The notes beneath the pieces are model-generated. The model did no database searches, had not been told where the DNA came from, and was given only the letters and a program-made list of their open reading frames with translations. Of a stretch of DNA of 42,615 nt, positions 15,167 to 23,941 are shown in pieces. This stretch comes from a virus: positions 1 to 42,615 of IMG/VR virus record IMGVR_UViG_3300017748_000021, one strand, 5' to 3'. How positions within the stretch are numbered: position 1 is the stretch's first letter; each line of letters starts with the position of its first letter. Position numbers and translations under genes: made by a program.

Positions 15167-15484
15167 TTATTTTAAGCTCCGCACTTCCTCGATTTCACGC
15201 TGAAGCATTGCCAAGGCTCGCCATGCGACCTTAGCCGTGTGTCGAATACCCTCTCCATCGACAGATCCCCTACTTAAAAAGTGTCGCATTAGGGCGTCCG
15301 CGTCATCAGAACTTTTTTCACGAGACCAATGCAGAGGTTGACCCGGGTTGTGTTGGTCATTAGCAATTAGCGAGAGCTTTGCAACCTCTATGATGGCATC
15401 TGGAAAGTAGTCCACAAAACCAGTCGCTATTGGGATTGCTTTTCGACTCTCGGCGTCTTTAGGAAACTGCGGCGTCGTTTTCAT
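15167..15484 (-). CDS. dATP/dGTP diphosphohydrolase-like protein (DUF5664, MazZ-like)
   Basis: 105 residues covering essentially the whole DUF5664 domain. KDAESRKAIPI is followed by FPDAIIEVAKLS, then the conserved DQHNPGQPLHWSREKSSDDADALMRH with its His/Asp/Glu metal site, and DGEGIRHTAKVAWRALAMLQ. Family knowledge: such all-alpha MazG/HisE-like proteins hydrolyse dNTPs. A named member, MazZ, clears dATP and dGTP in phages whose DNA carries 2-aminoadenine, but the domain also occurs in many ordinary phages. No PurZ gene is present in this window. It lies one base from the RuvC-like gene and shares the early operon. A nucleotide-pool role is likely. Confidence 0.7.
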   Translation of the reverse strand: MKTTPQFPKDAESRKAIPIATGFVDYFPDAIIEVAKLSLIANDQHNPGQPLHWSREKSSDDADALMRHFLSRGSVDGEGIRHTAKVAWRALAMLQREIEEVRSLK

Positions 15485-15485
15485 A

Positions 15486-15980
15486 CTAGATAAGTTCTCG
15501 GGTCGCTGCGTAGTAAATTAGGAAAGCGTCCGAAGTGTCTAAAGTTATATGGTGAGTTGGGAACAAGTTTTGGGCGGCACCTTTCAGTTTATTTTTCCAC
15601 TCTGTATTAGTTTTACCGGCTTTTTTGCCCAGAGCTAGAGCCCTTTGCCAGTTTAACGGCGTGACTAAAATTAAACGCATATTGGCGCAGGCAATAACCC
15701 CCTCCAAGATACCTACGTTCCTCCCAAAGTTAAACATAGAGGAACCCGGAAGGCGAGAGCCCGATATAAAACCCCCGACCTTTTCCATATACACGGTAGG
15801 GGTTACACCCAATTCTGAAGTTATTTCGTCCAGAACATCCCGAAGGTCGTGTGGTGTTTGTGGCATCTTTGCAGCCTTAGTCATCTCCGGGGAACCGTCC
15901 CCCCAAACTAAACCACCTTTTTTTCCGGGGTCTATGGCGAGGATTGGCGGGGATTCTTCGAAAGGTAAGTCTTCGGTCAT
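15486..15980 (-). CDS. RuvC-like Holliday junction resolvase
   Basis: 164 residues, the size of a RuvC core. Catalytic acids of the RNase H fold are visible in order: Asp17 in ILAIDPGKKGG, Glu66 in TVYMEKVGG, and Asp148/Asp151 in ITLDTSDAFLI. VTPLNWQRAL is the family's conserved internal motif. It should cut four-way junctions during recombination or trim replication concatemers before packaging. The start codon overlaps the stop of the small RHH gene upstream as ATGA. Confidence 0.85.
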   Translation of the reverse strand: MTEDLPFEESPPILAIDPGKKGGLVWGDGSPEMTKAAKMPQTPHDLRDVLDEITSELGVTPTVYMEKVGGFISGSRLPGSSMFNFGRNVGILEGVIACANMRLILVTPLNWQRALALGKKAGKTNTEWKNKLKGAAQNLFPTHHITLDTSDAFLIYYAATRELI

Positions 15981-16132
15981 TTTGAGTCAGGGTAAGTTGC
16001 AATAAATTCAGAAAATAGATCACTAATAGACTTATTGACTCGTTTAGCTATTTTTCTAGCCTTTAAAACCGTGCTCTTCTCGACGTATAGGTTTAGTTTT
16101 TGCGGCTCTTTGAACTTTTGTGGTCTGGCCAT
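15977..16132 (-). CDS. Small ribbon-helix-helix-type DNA-binding protein
   Basis: 51 residues. The N-terminus is MARPQKFKE, followed by KLNLYVEKSTVLKARKIA and then KRVNKSISDLFSEFI. A short strand with alternating residues, a helix and a second helix beginning at N-KSISDL form the classic RHH (CopG/Arc-like) pattern. The gene lies between integrase and resolvase and overlaps the latter by ATGA. That is a usual place for a small regulator or recombination directionality factor. RHH proteins bind palindromic operators as dimers, and it may control the early operon. The role is inferred; the fold call is moderately firm. Confidence 0.6.
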   Translation of the reverse strand: MARPQKFKEPQKLNLYVEKSTVLKARKIAKRVNKSISDLFSEFIATYPDSK

Positions 16133-16166
16133 GTTTTATTTTAGGCGCATTTTTGTGACATTGCAA

Positions 16167-17315
16167 TCAAAGTGATTGAGGGATAGCAAACCATTCTCCA
16201 GCTCTGTCTTTTGTAACTAGGCCCTTGTAAGTAGATTGCAGAATAGATTCTGAGTGCCCGCACTCTTCTGCGATTTTATGCGCAGACTTTTCACCACTAG
16301 CAACAGCATAGCTTATGTATGACTTTCGCAACCCATTCCGTATAGGCTTTACCGCTGCCTTTTGGAAGCTTTTGCAAATTTGGCGGGACACACTCGCCCC
16401 GACGGAGACCTTTGATTTGGGTTGAGGTTTGTAACGGTTAACCCACTCCCGTAGAAATTTTGTTGCTTGTGGCGAGATACTAGCAATTCTTCGTCGACCT
16501 GTTTTTGTAACCGACGCACTTAGGTAAACTTCCCCATCCCCTAAAATAATGTCTTCCCAAACTAGCCGCTGTAGTTCTGCGTTCCGAATCCCGGAGAAAG
16601 CTGCCAGAGTGAGGTGCGGGAGTATTTTATAGTTAGCCTCGCTAAAAACTTTTTCAAAGTCTTCTGGCACATATACTTCTGGGTCTTTTGCGGCGATTAT
16701 GGGAATAGTTGTTTTATCGGCTTCCGTAAATTGTTTATCTTGCAACATTCCTTTTTTCGTTGCCCACCTCCAAAGCTGAGTTGCGGTTGTCCTATGGTTT
16801 TTTCGGGTAGTTAAGTTATCAAAACTTACCCGGAGCCACTCGTCGATTTGGCGAGCATTGATTTCACCTATGGCCGTTTTGCCAGATTGGAAGTATTTAA
16901 CCAGCGATGCCAGACGAGATCGGTTAGTTTTTATTGTTACTGCCGACACATCCCGACTAATTTGGTCGGAAATAAAGCCTTGCACGACTTCTTCAAGGAT
17001 TTTTTCTTCAGAAATACCCTCTGAAAGTTCTTGCCACTCATCGTAGATTTCGAGCAAAGACTTTCCAGCTTTTTTGGCTTTTTGATTTAGGAAATGAAAA
17101 GTTTGCAACTCTTTAGGTGGAATAGGCTCTCGCAAGTTTTCGAGTTGGTTTTGTATTTCTTTAGCTCTTTCAATGGATTCTTCGTAAGATTTTCGAGTTT
17201 CTCTGCGTTTTACCTTTCCGATATTGTATCGAATTTCAAAACTGTTGATTTTGACATGATAAATGCGAACCTTGGCTAATCCTTGCCCCATGAGGACTGG
17301 AGGGTGTTTTTTCAT
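16167..17315 (-). CDS. int: Tyrosine recombinase (phage integrase)
   Basis: 382 residues from the ATG at 17315, six bases after a perfect promoter -10. An N-terminal arm-binding-like region of Lys/Arg-rich strands comes first. It is followed by a SAM-like core-binding helical domain (QGFISDQISRD, VTIKTNRSRLASL) and the catalytic domain. Catalytic residues are visible in order: Arg in GIRNAELQRL, Lys in VTKTGRRR, NGLRKSYISY (Asn in the place of the usual His of H-x-x-R), His in ECGHSES, and the tyrosine in STYKGLVTK. The ending, with A-x-EWFAIP after the tyrosine, is a pattern I associate with Verrucomicrobiota integrases. It would integrate and, with a helper, excise the phage. Confidence 0.85.
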   Translation of the reverse strand: MKKHPPVLMGQGLAKVRIYHVKINSFEIRYNIGKVKRRETRKSYEESIERAKEIQNQLENLREPIPPKELQTFHFLNQKAKKAGKSLLEIYDEWQELSEGISEEKILEEVVQGFISDQISRDVSAVTIKTNRSRLASLVKYFQSGKTAIGEINARQIDEWLRVSFDNLTTRKNHRTTATQLWRWATKKGMLQDKQFTEADKTTIPIIAAKDPEVYVPEDFEKVFSEANYKILPHLTLAAFSGIRNAELQRLVWEDIILGDGEVYLSASVTKTGRRRIASISPQATKFLREWVNRYKPQPKSKVSVGASVSRQICKSFQKAAVKPIRNGLRKSYISYAVASGEKSAHKIAEECGHSESILQSTYKGLVTKDRAGEWFAIPQSL

Positions 17316-17321
17316 ACGCCC

Positions 17322-17350
17322 ATAATAATCAGAGCCTAAAACTATGTCAA
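17322..17350 (-). promoter_or_regulatory. Integrase promoter, TTGACA-17-TATTAT
   Basis: On the minus strand, TTGACA (17350-17345) and TATTAT (17327-17322) are separated by exactly 17 bases. Transcription would begin about at the integrase ATG (17315), giving a leaderless mRNA. The -35 box lies over the first codons of the divergent terminase gene. Confidence 0.75.
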
Positions 17351-19158
17351 GCGGTGAAATAATCGAAAGGTATGGGTGGGAGTGGCCCGCCACCGAAACC
17401 GACCTATCTATTGAGTTAGCCGCCTACAAAATGGGATTAACCCCAGAAGAAGGGGGGCTGGGTAAGTCAGGGCATTTTCTGAACATTGTTAAGATGTTGT
17501 GGGGGCGTCCCGACATACCCAAACAGCTTATCGTCCACCCTTGGTTTGAGCAGATGGCAGATCGAGCCCAACAACATCAGTGGTTAGCTCTTGCTGGTTG
17601 CGCCTCGTCTGGTAAGACCGATTTTGCAGCAGCTTTTGGGTTAATAGAATACTTGGCTGACCCCGCGAATACTATGGTTTTTGCAACTTCAACTAGCCTA
17701 AAAGACTCTCGCCGAAGGATATGGGGTTCTATTTCTGATTTGTGGCGTGGAGTGCCCGGGCTACCCGGAAAACTTGTGGATTCTATAGGAATTATAAGGG
17801 GTGTGAATCTTAGCGGAGATTTAGTTGAAAATCGGGGGATCGCTCTCCTAGCCGGAGAAAAGTCTAAAGAGAAAGACTCCATAGGAAAGCTCATTGGTTT
17901 CAAGGCCCCCCGCGTTATTATGCTTATGGACGAGTTACCGGAGTTGTCGTTCGCATTGCTGGAAGCGATGACCACAAACTTGGAGTCTAATGATTATTTA
18001 AAAGGCATCGGCATCGGAAACCCCAAGAGTTTCTACGATCCTTTTGGAATGTTTGCCGAACCTTTAGCTGGTTGGGACTCCATTTCTCAGATGGAAGATG
18101 GATGGGAGACAAAAATGCTCGGAGATGGTAAATCACCCGGATACTGTTTGCACTTTGATGCAACCAAGAATCCTAATATGCTTGCGGGAGAAGTTATTTA
18201 CTCGTGGATGCTAACCCCCGAAAAAATTGACAAAATTGCCCACAATACCGGAGGAACTAACAGTCCCGGTTATTGGCGAATGGTAAAAGGCTTTTGGAGT
18301 CCTACGGGAGCCCAAGCAGCGATTTACTCAGAATCTGAAATCGTGATGGCTAAGGGCAATAAGAAAGTCGTGTGGCGAGAGCCTCCAACAGCTTTGGCCG
18401 CATTAGATCCTTCTTTTGTTACCGGGGGAGATCGAGCTATCGCTTACTTTGGACATTTAGGAGTATCCTCGGAGGGGACTCATACTTTGCAATTTAACGA
18501 CTGGATCGAGTTGACTGAAGATATTACAGACCAAACGCCTAGAAATTATCAAATTGCGCGTCAATTTAGGGATTTATGCCGAGATCGAAATGTCTCCCCG
18601 CTTAATGCAGGCTATGACTGGACAGGTGGAGGTGTCCCCTTTGGGGACATAATATACTCCGAGTGGTCTCCTGACGTTCTCGGAGTATCCTTCGCCGGAG
18701 CCGCCTCCGAAAGAGTTACTAGCATTTCCGACCCAACCCCGGCTTGCAACCGCTACAGAAACAGAGTTTCTGAGCTTTGGTGGGCTGGTAAAGAGTTGTT
18801 GCGCCAAGAACAGCTTCGCGGCTTAGACACGGACACTATCCGAGAAATGACCGCTAGGTCTTACACGACACACAAAACAACTAAAAATGAGGAGGGCCTT
18901 CTCTTCGAAGTCGAGCCTAAGAAGTCTATGAAGACCCGGATTGGATTTAGCCCGGACTTGGCAGATGCGGCGTTTGTTTTAGTTGAGGTTGCTAGGGAGA
19001 GACTTGATTTTTCCCCTTCGGGCCAAGCCAGCGTTCATTCTGAGGCGACAAAATCTTGGCAAAGCCAAATTAGACAACTTGGTGGGCGGGTGAACTCAAG
19101 AGGTGGAAGTTTATCTAGGGGAAGTTCTGGAATCTCCAGAAAGTTAACTCGGCAATAA
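17344..19158 (+). CDS. terL: Terminase large subunit
   Basis: The 604-residue packaging motor and nuclease. The ATPase domain has Walker A GCASSGKTDF at about 85-94 and Walker B RVIMLMDELPE with Asp197/Glu198. The RNase H-like nuclease domain follows: LAALDPSFVTGGDRA (first Asp), NAGYDWTGGG (second) and SPDLADAAFVLVE (third). The C-terminus is a basic Ser/Gly/Arg-rich tail. It is the first gene of the plus-strand virion module. The start at 17344 is 28 bases from the divergent integrase start, so its own promoter must lie inside the integrase gene. Confidence 0.9.
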   Translation: MSSGEIIERYGWEWPATETDLSIELAAYKMGLTPEEGGLGKSGHFLNIVKMLWGRPDIPKQLIVHPWFEQMADRAQQHQWLALAGCASSGKTDFAAAFGLIEYLADPANTMVFATSTSLKDSRRRIWGSISDLWRGVPGLPGKLVDSIGIIRGVNLSGDLVENRGIALLAGEKSKEKDSIGKLIGFKAPRVIMLMDELPELSFALLEAMTTNLESNDYLKGIGIGNPKSFYDPFGMFAEPLAGWDSISQMEDGWETKMLGDGKSPGYCLHFDATKNPNMLAGEVIYSWMLTPEKIDKIAHNTGGTNSPGYWRMVKGFWSPTGAQAAIYSESEIVMAKGNKKVVWREPPTALAALDPSFVTGGDRAIAYFGHLGVSSEGTHTLQFNDWIELTEDITDQTPRNYQIARQFRDLCRDRNVSPLNAGYDWTGGGVPFGDIIYSEWSPDVLGVSFAGAASERVTSISDPTPACNRYRNRVSELWWAGKELLRQEQLRGLDTDTIREMTARSYTTHKTTKNEEGLLFEVEPKKSMKTRIGFSPDLADAAFVLVEVARERLDFSPSGQASVHSEATKSWQSQIRQLGGRVNSRGGSLSRGSSGISRKLTRQ

Positions 19159-19200
19159 TTATTACTTGCGCCTAAAACAGTTAGAGTGCAGTATTGCAAT

Positions 19201-19986
19201 ATGCTGTTTGTATTTCCCGTTTCTGCCTCAGATCACGAGTTGGTTGAACCTCTAACTAAAACCATCAAGAAACTTGGCCCCATAGGGAATCATTCCGCGA
19301 TAATTAGCTCAACCCCAACAGCCGTTAAAGCAGCACAACACTTGCAAAAAGAATTGCAATCCTCTTTTAAAACGGTCGACCTTTTTGTGTTGGACACTGA
19401 ACCCGCCGGAGGTTGGCCAAAAGCTTGCAACATTCATTTTAGGGATACCGCCTACCACATCTATGAGAGATTTGGACAGATTATTCAGCCGTGGTATTGG
19501 TTTGAACTAGACAATACTCCTTTAGTTAGGGGCTGGGCAGACGAGCTACAGAAGGAGTTTAACGTCTCTGGAAAGCCGTTTATGGGGGTTGTTCACCCCA
19601 CCCACTTTGTTTCGGGATACGATGAGGACGGAAAACCTGATACGTTTGAGCAGCGCGGCTCCCACATGGTAGGAACTGGTATTTACCCAAGCAATCTCTG
19701 GAAACGATCTACTATGATTAAGTTCCTCGTCGAGCCTTTTGATGTGGAGATGCAATACGAAATCGTAGCCGACTGCCACAACACACCTTTGATACAACAT
19801 AACTGGTCTACAGGCAGTTATAAGCGTGACGCTAAATCCAATAAGGTTGTTTGCAAATCCTTGCACCCCGGTAGGTCGCCCTTGAAGCACGACAATCCAG
19901 TTCGAGACAATGCGGTCGTTCTGCATGGTTGCAAAGACGGAAGTTTGGCCGATGTTGTATGCCGAAAGCGTAATTCAACAAAGTAG
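19201..19986 (+). CDS. Putative glycosyltransferase-like protein
   Basis: 261 residues; the ATG at 19201 is preferred over a GTG at 19186. The features look like a GT-A type enzyme: an N-terminal strand LFVFPVSASDHEL, then GGWPKACNIHF, then QPWYWFELDNTPL with an acidic ELD in the place of a DxD metal motif. SHMVGTGIYP follows, then a C-terminal QYEIVADCHNTPLIQHNW that could give the catalytic and metal-binding His. It lies between terminase and portal with an 8-base gap to the portal gene, so it is expressed with virion genes. Function is inferred from shape and context only. Confidence 0.4.
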   Translation: MLFVFPVSASDHELVEPLTKTIKKLGPIGNHSAIISSTPTAVKAAQHLQKELQSSFKTVDLFVLDTEPAGGWPKACNIHFRDTAYHIYERFGQIIQPWYWFELDNTPLVRGWADELQKEFNVSGKPFMGVVHPTHFVSGYDEDGKPDTFEQRGSHMVGTGIYPSNLWKRSTMIKFLVEPFDVEMQYEIVADCHNTPLIQHNWSTGSYKRDAKSNKVVCKSLHPGRSPLKHDNPVRDNAVVLHGCKDGSLADVVCRKRNSTK

Positions 19987-19993
19987 TTATATT

Positions 19994-22267
19994 ATGGCCA
20001 AGCAAGGCATTGAAGAACTCGCCGACATGGAGTTGGCAACACTAAACCCGGAAACCGGCGAGGCACCCGAAGAAAGACTTCGCGATTTAGCTTCTGCTCA
20101 TAACTTATATACAAGCCTTCGCGACGATGATCACCAAAGCGCGATGAATCGAGCTTCGATTCGGGCAATGTTCGACGGGGAGCCACCTTTTGACGAGCAA
20201 GACCTTGTAGCCGCTAATCAGGGCGACCGTTGCAACCTTAACTTTGACGAAGCTGGAGCCATTCTCGATAAGGCGCAGGCCGGGTATATAGACTTGTTAA
20301 ATTCTGTCCCAACTTACATCTCAGTAAAGACTGACTATGGTGAAGAAATTGAGAGAGAAGAGTGGAACTCTATAATTGCAGACGAGTTTACTCGCATGGT
20401 AAAATCATGGCCAGAGTATTCCCACAGGTTTTTATTACTTTCGTCATATTGGTTACAAGACGGAGTTTCTTTTGCTTGTTTTGACCACGCCTATGATTGG
20501 AAATTCAATGTTGCAAAGTTTGGGGACTTTCTGATCCCTCGCCGAACTTTTGCTGCTGAGGAGAATATTCAAGTAGCTTGCTGGATTCGTGAATACGAAG
20601 CCCACCATCTTTATTCTTTTATTCGAAATGAAAAAACGGCAACTCGTGCAGGATGGAATGTAAAAGAAGTCCGCAAAGCTATTATTGATTGTAGCACTGC
20701 CAAAGAACTCGATAACACTCGCGGAGATCAGTGGGAAACTTGGCAAGAAGTTGCCAAAAATAATGATCTCTATGCTTCGACAATGGGAGCACCCATTAAA
20801 GTAGTGCATAGTTTTGTTCGAGAATTTGATGGCACTGTCAGTCACTACATCTTTCGCGAAAACGGGGAAGGTTCCGATTTTCTTTTTAAGAAGAAGTCTC
20901 GTTTTGAGAACATACACCAGTGCGCTGTTGGCTTTACTTATGGCCAAGGAACAAACGGATATTACCACGGTATCCGGGGTCTTGGTTGGAGAATCTTTTC
21001 ACTTATACAGGAACTGAATGTTGCGCGGTGCCAGTATTTGGATGGAGCAAAACTTGCTTCTTCAATGTTGATCCAGCCCCGGACTCCCCAAGACTTAGAG
21101 AAGTTGAGTTTAACTTACTTTGGGCCGTATGCCGTTTTGGCTCCGGGATTTGATGCTGTTCCATCTTCTATTCCTAACTTTGGTCAGAATATTCAGCCAG
21201 CAATTAACGAGTTAACTCGACTGGTTAATGATAAAGTCGGACAGTTTTCTAGTCAGGCTATGTTCTCCGACAGCCGAGATCGAACTCGTTTTGAAGTTGA
21301 AGCCTCTATGCAACAGGCTTCCGAATTGAGCATTACCAGCTTAAACTTGTTCTACGAGCCTATGGATAGGCTGTTTCGGGAAATGTTCCGCCGTGTTCAA
21401 CGGAAGAATTACCCAAGTAATGCCAAAGGAGGAGAAGAAGTTGCAAAGTTTCGCGCTCGCCTAGAAGCACGCGGTGTTCCGCTTGAGGCTCTTTATGAAG
21501 TCGACTTAGATTCAGTAAAAGTCACCCGTGCCGTTGGAGGCGGTTCCGCAGCTTCCCGACAAATGGCACTACGCGAGTTGACCGACCTTTCCCCCGCCTT
21601 TGATGTTTTAGGCAGACAACGACTTTTACGGGATCGAATAGCCTCCAGAATTGGTTATGATAGTGTAGATAGATACTTACCCCCACCAGAAGTTGAGCGT
21701 ATTGACATTAATGAGCAGTTGGCTATTTTAGAAAATAACGATTTAGTCGAAGGCCACGAAGTCCCAATTCGGCCGAATGATCCTCACATGATTCATTTAC
21801 CAGTTCACATTCGGAAGTTAAACGAGTTTGTGCAGGACGTTGAAGAGCGCGGAGCACCTTTGGAAAACGTGGCAGAGCCTATGACGGCTGTTCATGCCCA
21901 TGCGGTTTCTCACTTAGAATCAGTTCAAGCAGACCCCCTTATTCGCGAAGACGTTGCGTTTTATCGAGAGGCTTTACAACAAATTGGAGAAATTATTGTC
22001 AGAGCGATGCTCAGAATGGAAAAAATTCGCCGAGATGCAGCCGCACAGCAGCAGGCTGGGCCTGACGGAGCCGCTCCACAACAACAAGGTGAAGACGTTG
22101 AGTTTGCGGCTGGACTTCGCAGAAAACTTGAAGAGCACCAAGTTAAGTTGCAAATGATGCAACGTGAAACCGAAGCCAAGATTGCAATGCGTATTCAAGA
22201 GTCGCAGGCGAAGTCAGCTATCGCAGATAGTGAGGCTGCTGCCCGAATCGGAAGACCTAAGTTTTAA
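19994..22267 (+). CDS. Portal protein
   Basis: 757 residues from the ATG at 19994. The position directly downstream of terminase and upstream of scaffold and capsid, and the length, are those of podovirus head-tail connector proteins. Visible segments include HQSAMNRASIRAMFDGEPPF near the N-terminus, a long mixed alpha/beta wing, and LIQELNVARCQYLDGAKLASSML in the stem-helix position. The C-terminal 100 residues are helical and very Gln/Ala-rich (QQQAGPDGAAPQQQGED), like the barrel of large portals. It would form the dodecameric vertex through which DNA enters and leaves. Confidence 0.8.
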   Translation: MAKQGIEELADMELATLNPETGEAPEERLRDLASAHNLYTSLRDDDHQSAMNRASIRAMFDGEPPFDEQDLVAANQGDRCNLNFDEAGAILDKAQAGYIDLLNSVPTYISVKTDYGEEIEREEWNSIIADEFTRMVKSWPEYSHRFLLLSSYWLQDGVSFACFDHAYDWKFNVAKFGDFLIPRRTFAAEENIQVACWIREYEAHHLYSFIRNEKTATRAGWNVKEVRKAIIDCSTAKELDNTRGDQWETWQEVAKNNDLYASTMGAPIKVVHSFVREFDGTVSHYIFRENGEGSDFLFKKKSRFENIHQCAVGFTYGQGTNGYYHGIRGLGWRIFSLIQELNVARCQYLDGAKLASSMLIQPRTPQDLEKLSLTYFGPYAVLAPGFDAVPSSIPNFGQNIQPAINELTRLVNDKVGQFSSQAMFSDSRDRTRFEVEASMQQASELSITSLNLFYEPMDRLFREMFRRVQRKNYPSNAKGGEEVAKFRARLEARGVPLEALYEVDLDSVKVTRAVGGGSAASRQMALRELTDLSPAFDVLGRQRLLRDRIASRIGYDSVDRYLPPPEVERIDINEQLAILENNDLVEGHEVPIRPNDPHMIHLPVHIRKLNEFVQDVEERGAPLENVAEPMTAVHAHAVSHLESVQADPLIREDVAFYREALQQIGEIIVRAMLRMEKIRRDAAAQQQAGPDGAAPQQQGEDVEFAAGLRRKLEEHQVKLQMMQRETEAKIAMRIQESQAKSAIADSEAAARIGRPKF

Positions 22268-22273
22268 ATTATT

Positions 22274-22600
22274 ATGGCGGAAAATATAGCACCTACACCG
22301 TTAACTCGGTGGAACAACAACGAAGTAAATCAGCAGGAATTATCCCGATTTATAGTCTCTCCAGTGGGCAGTGAATTGCTGGATGTCTTACGGTTTTTAG
22401 CGGCACCACAATCACCAGTCCCTCCGGGACACCAAGGTGAAGATGCCGTATCGGGCAGAGCCTTACAATATTCTGAGTTGGTAGGTTATCACAACGCTTT
22501 AAATAATTTGCTGGCTTTGACGAGTCCAAACGTGGCCCCAGCACCTCTCCCACAACCTTGGGAGGGGACTCGTTTTAAATCTAAAACTAACCTTACTTGA
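22274..22600 (+). CDS. Hypothetical protein between portal and scaffold
   Basis: 108 residues, not recognised. It has an N-terminal polar segment, a helix SPVGSELLDVLRFLAAP, a Pro/Gly-rich loop, a helix ALQYSELVGYHNALNNLLAL and a Pro-rich tail. It starts six bases after the portal stop and its own stop lies two bases before the scaffold ATG, so it is part of the head-assembly operon. A minor head or assembly role is plausible. Confidence 0.55.
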   Translation: MAENIAPTPLTRWNNNEVNQQELSRFIVSPVGSELLDVLRFLAAPQSPVPPGHQGEDAVSGRALQYSELVGYHNALNNLLALTSPNVAPAPLPQPWEGTRFKSKTNLT

Positions 22601-22602
22601 CG

Positions 22603-23823
22603 ATGGACGACGCTACGGCTGGCACTGCACCCGATACCACAGACCGCTTGGATGAACTTATTGGTAGTTCGTATCCCGAGGGTTCCGATGTAACTCAGAA
22701 ACTAGACGGGCCCGCACCCAATACCACTTCTGAGCCCACCACTCCCGAAAAAGAGGCAATCTCTGAAACCTCTAATGACGAAGCTAAACCTTCTGGAGAG
22801 GGTAGTGAAAGTGAGACTTCTCCTACCGAAACTCAAAAGAGTGAAAACAAGTCTCAGGAAACTGACCAAGACCCCGATGATCTCGACTCCAAGTTTCCTG
22901 ATTTAGAAGGCCCGACATCCCCAAAAGCTCAAAATAAGTGGGCTGAATTACGGGGTGACTTGAAATCTACTCGCAATAGTCTTCGGGATAAAGAAGATCG
23001 AATCGCCGAGTTGGAACTACAGTTAAAAACCTCGGAGGGTTCCAAGGTTGAGCCGGAAACTATTGCAAAGTTGCAATCTCAGCTTAGCGAAAAAGAAAAA
23101 GAGCTTTCAGCATATCGAGTTGAGTCTACAGATTTATACCGCGAGCGGGTTTCTGTGCCTCTAGCCAAAATAGCTGAAGAAGCTGAAAAAATTGGCGGGG
23201 AGTCTTTGGTTTCAGCACTCTCTGAACCCGACCCACGCAAGCGTTCTGAGGCACTTTCTAACGCCGTAGAAGATTTGAACGAGTATGACCGAACCACTGT
23301 TTTTCAGATGGCTCGTGAGTTAGACGGGGTCATCGACCAACAATCAAAGCTGAGAAGTAATGCTGCCGAGGCGATGAAAGAACTTGAGCAGCAGAAAGCT
23401 TTGCAACAGACCCAAGCTCAAATTGAGCAGCAAAAAGAGTATTCGTCCGCAGCTAAAGACGCTTGGGGTGTTTTTGAAAAGAAGTTACCTTTTATGAAAG
23501 GTTCTGATGGTGATTTGCGAGAAGAGTTTAAAGAAGTTATGAAGGAGGGGTTGAATACTAACCTTGTAGAAAAATCTTCTATGATCCAAGCTTACTCTTC
23601 GTTTTCAGGGCTCTTGCTCCCAAAACTGCTAAAAGAAGTATCATCTCTTCGCTCTGAAAACTCAGCTTTGTCCGAAACTATCTCAGAACTGGAAAGCTCT
23701 ACTCCGGGTGGTTCTGGTGGTTCTGGCGGCTCTACCGAGGATAGTTTGGCAGACGATGGGGACGGCGGGTTTGGGGACAGTCTCGAAGCCCGACTCGCTT
23801 CCGGTGACATTACGTGGACATAA
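22603..23823 (+). CDS. Scaffolding protein
   Basis: 406 residues. The first 110 are acidic, Ser/Thr/Glu-rich and unstructured. Long Lys/Glu coiled-coil stretches follow from about RNSLRDKEDRIAELELQL to the Gln-rich EQQKALQQTQAQIEQQ, then a GGSGGSGG linker. The end is the short acidic tail SLEARLASGDITWT. Low complexity, high charge and the position between portal and major capsid are the usual marks of scaffolding proteins. In known examples the C-terminal helix binds the coat protein. The same tail motif recurs in the small protein encoded just after the capsid gene. The ATG at 22603 is chosen over a TTG at 22597. Confidence 0.75.
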   Translation: MDDATAGTAPDTTDRLDELIGSSYPEGSDVTQKLDGPAPNTTSEPTTPEKEAISETSNDEAKPSGEGSESETSPTETQKSENKSQETDQDPDDLDSKFPDLEGPTSPKAQNKWAELRGDLKSTRNSLRDKEDRIAELELQLKTSEGSKVEPETIAKLQSQLSEKEKELSAYRVESTDLYRERVSVPLAKIAEEAEKIGGESLVSALSEPDPRKRSEALSNAVEDLNEYDRTTVFQMARELDGVIDQQSKLRSNAAEAMKELEQQKALQQTQAQIEQQKEYSSAAKDAWGVFEKKLPFMKGSDGDLREEFKEVMKEGLNTNLVEKSSMIQAYSSFSGLLLPKLLKEVSSLRSENSALSETISELESSTPGGSGGSGGSTEDSLADDGDGGFGDSLEARLASGDITWT

Positions 23824-23827
23824 ATAA

Positions 23828-23869
23828 TTTTATAGGCTGGCTACTCCAACTCCCTGTTGGCCTATAAAA
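23828..23869 (+). terminator. Hairpin directly after the scaffold gene
   Basis: TTTTATAGGC at 23828-23837 and GCCTATAAAA at 23860-23869 form a perfect 10-bp inverted repeat starting five bases after the stop codon. It could act as a bidirectional terminator or an RNA-stabilising hairpin. Confidence 0.5.
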
Positions 23870-23897
23870 CTTGACATAAATAAGACTAGGTGAAGCG

Positions 23898-23940
23898 GGG
23901 AGGCTCTTGGATTTATTTCTGAGAGTCTCCCTCTTTTTTT
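23898..23940 (+). terminator. Intrinsic terminator after scaffold
   Basis: GGGAGGCTCT (23898-23907) pairs with AGAGTCTCCC (23922-23931) with one G-U pair, followed by CTC and seven T. This is a strong factor-independent terminator that closes the terminase-to-scaffold transcript. Confidence 0.85.
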
Positions 23941-23941
23941 G

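Noticed and set aside
15167-15484. Firm claim of a 2-aminoadenine (Z) genome
   Set aside because: PurZ and DatZ are not seen, and DUF5664 occurs in many phages with normal DNA. Kept only as an open question.
20453-20968. 171-codon minus-strand open frame inside the portal gene
   Set aside because: Shadow of the portal gene; composition and start give no support.
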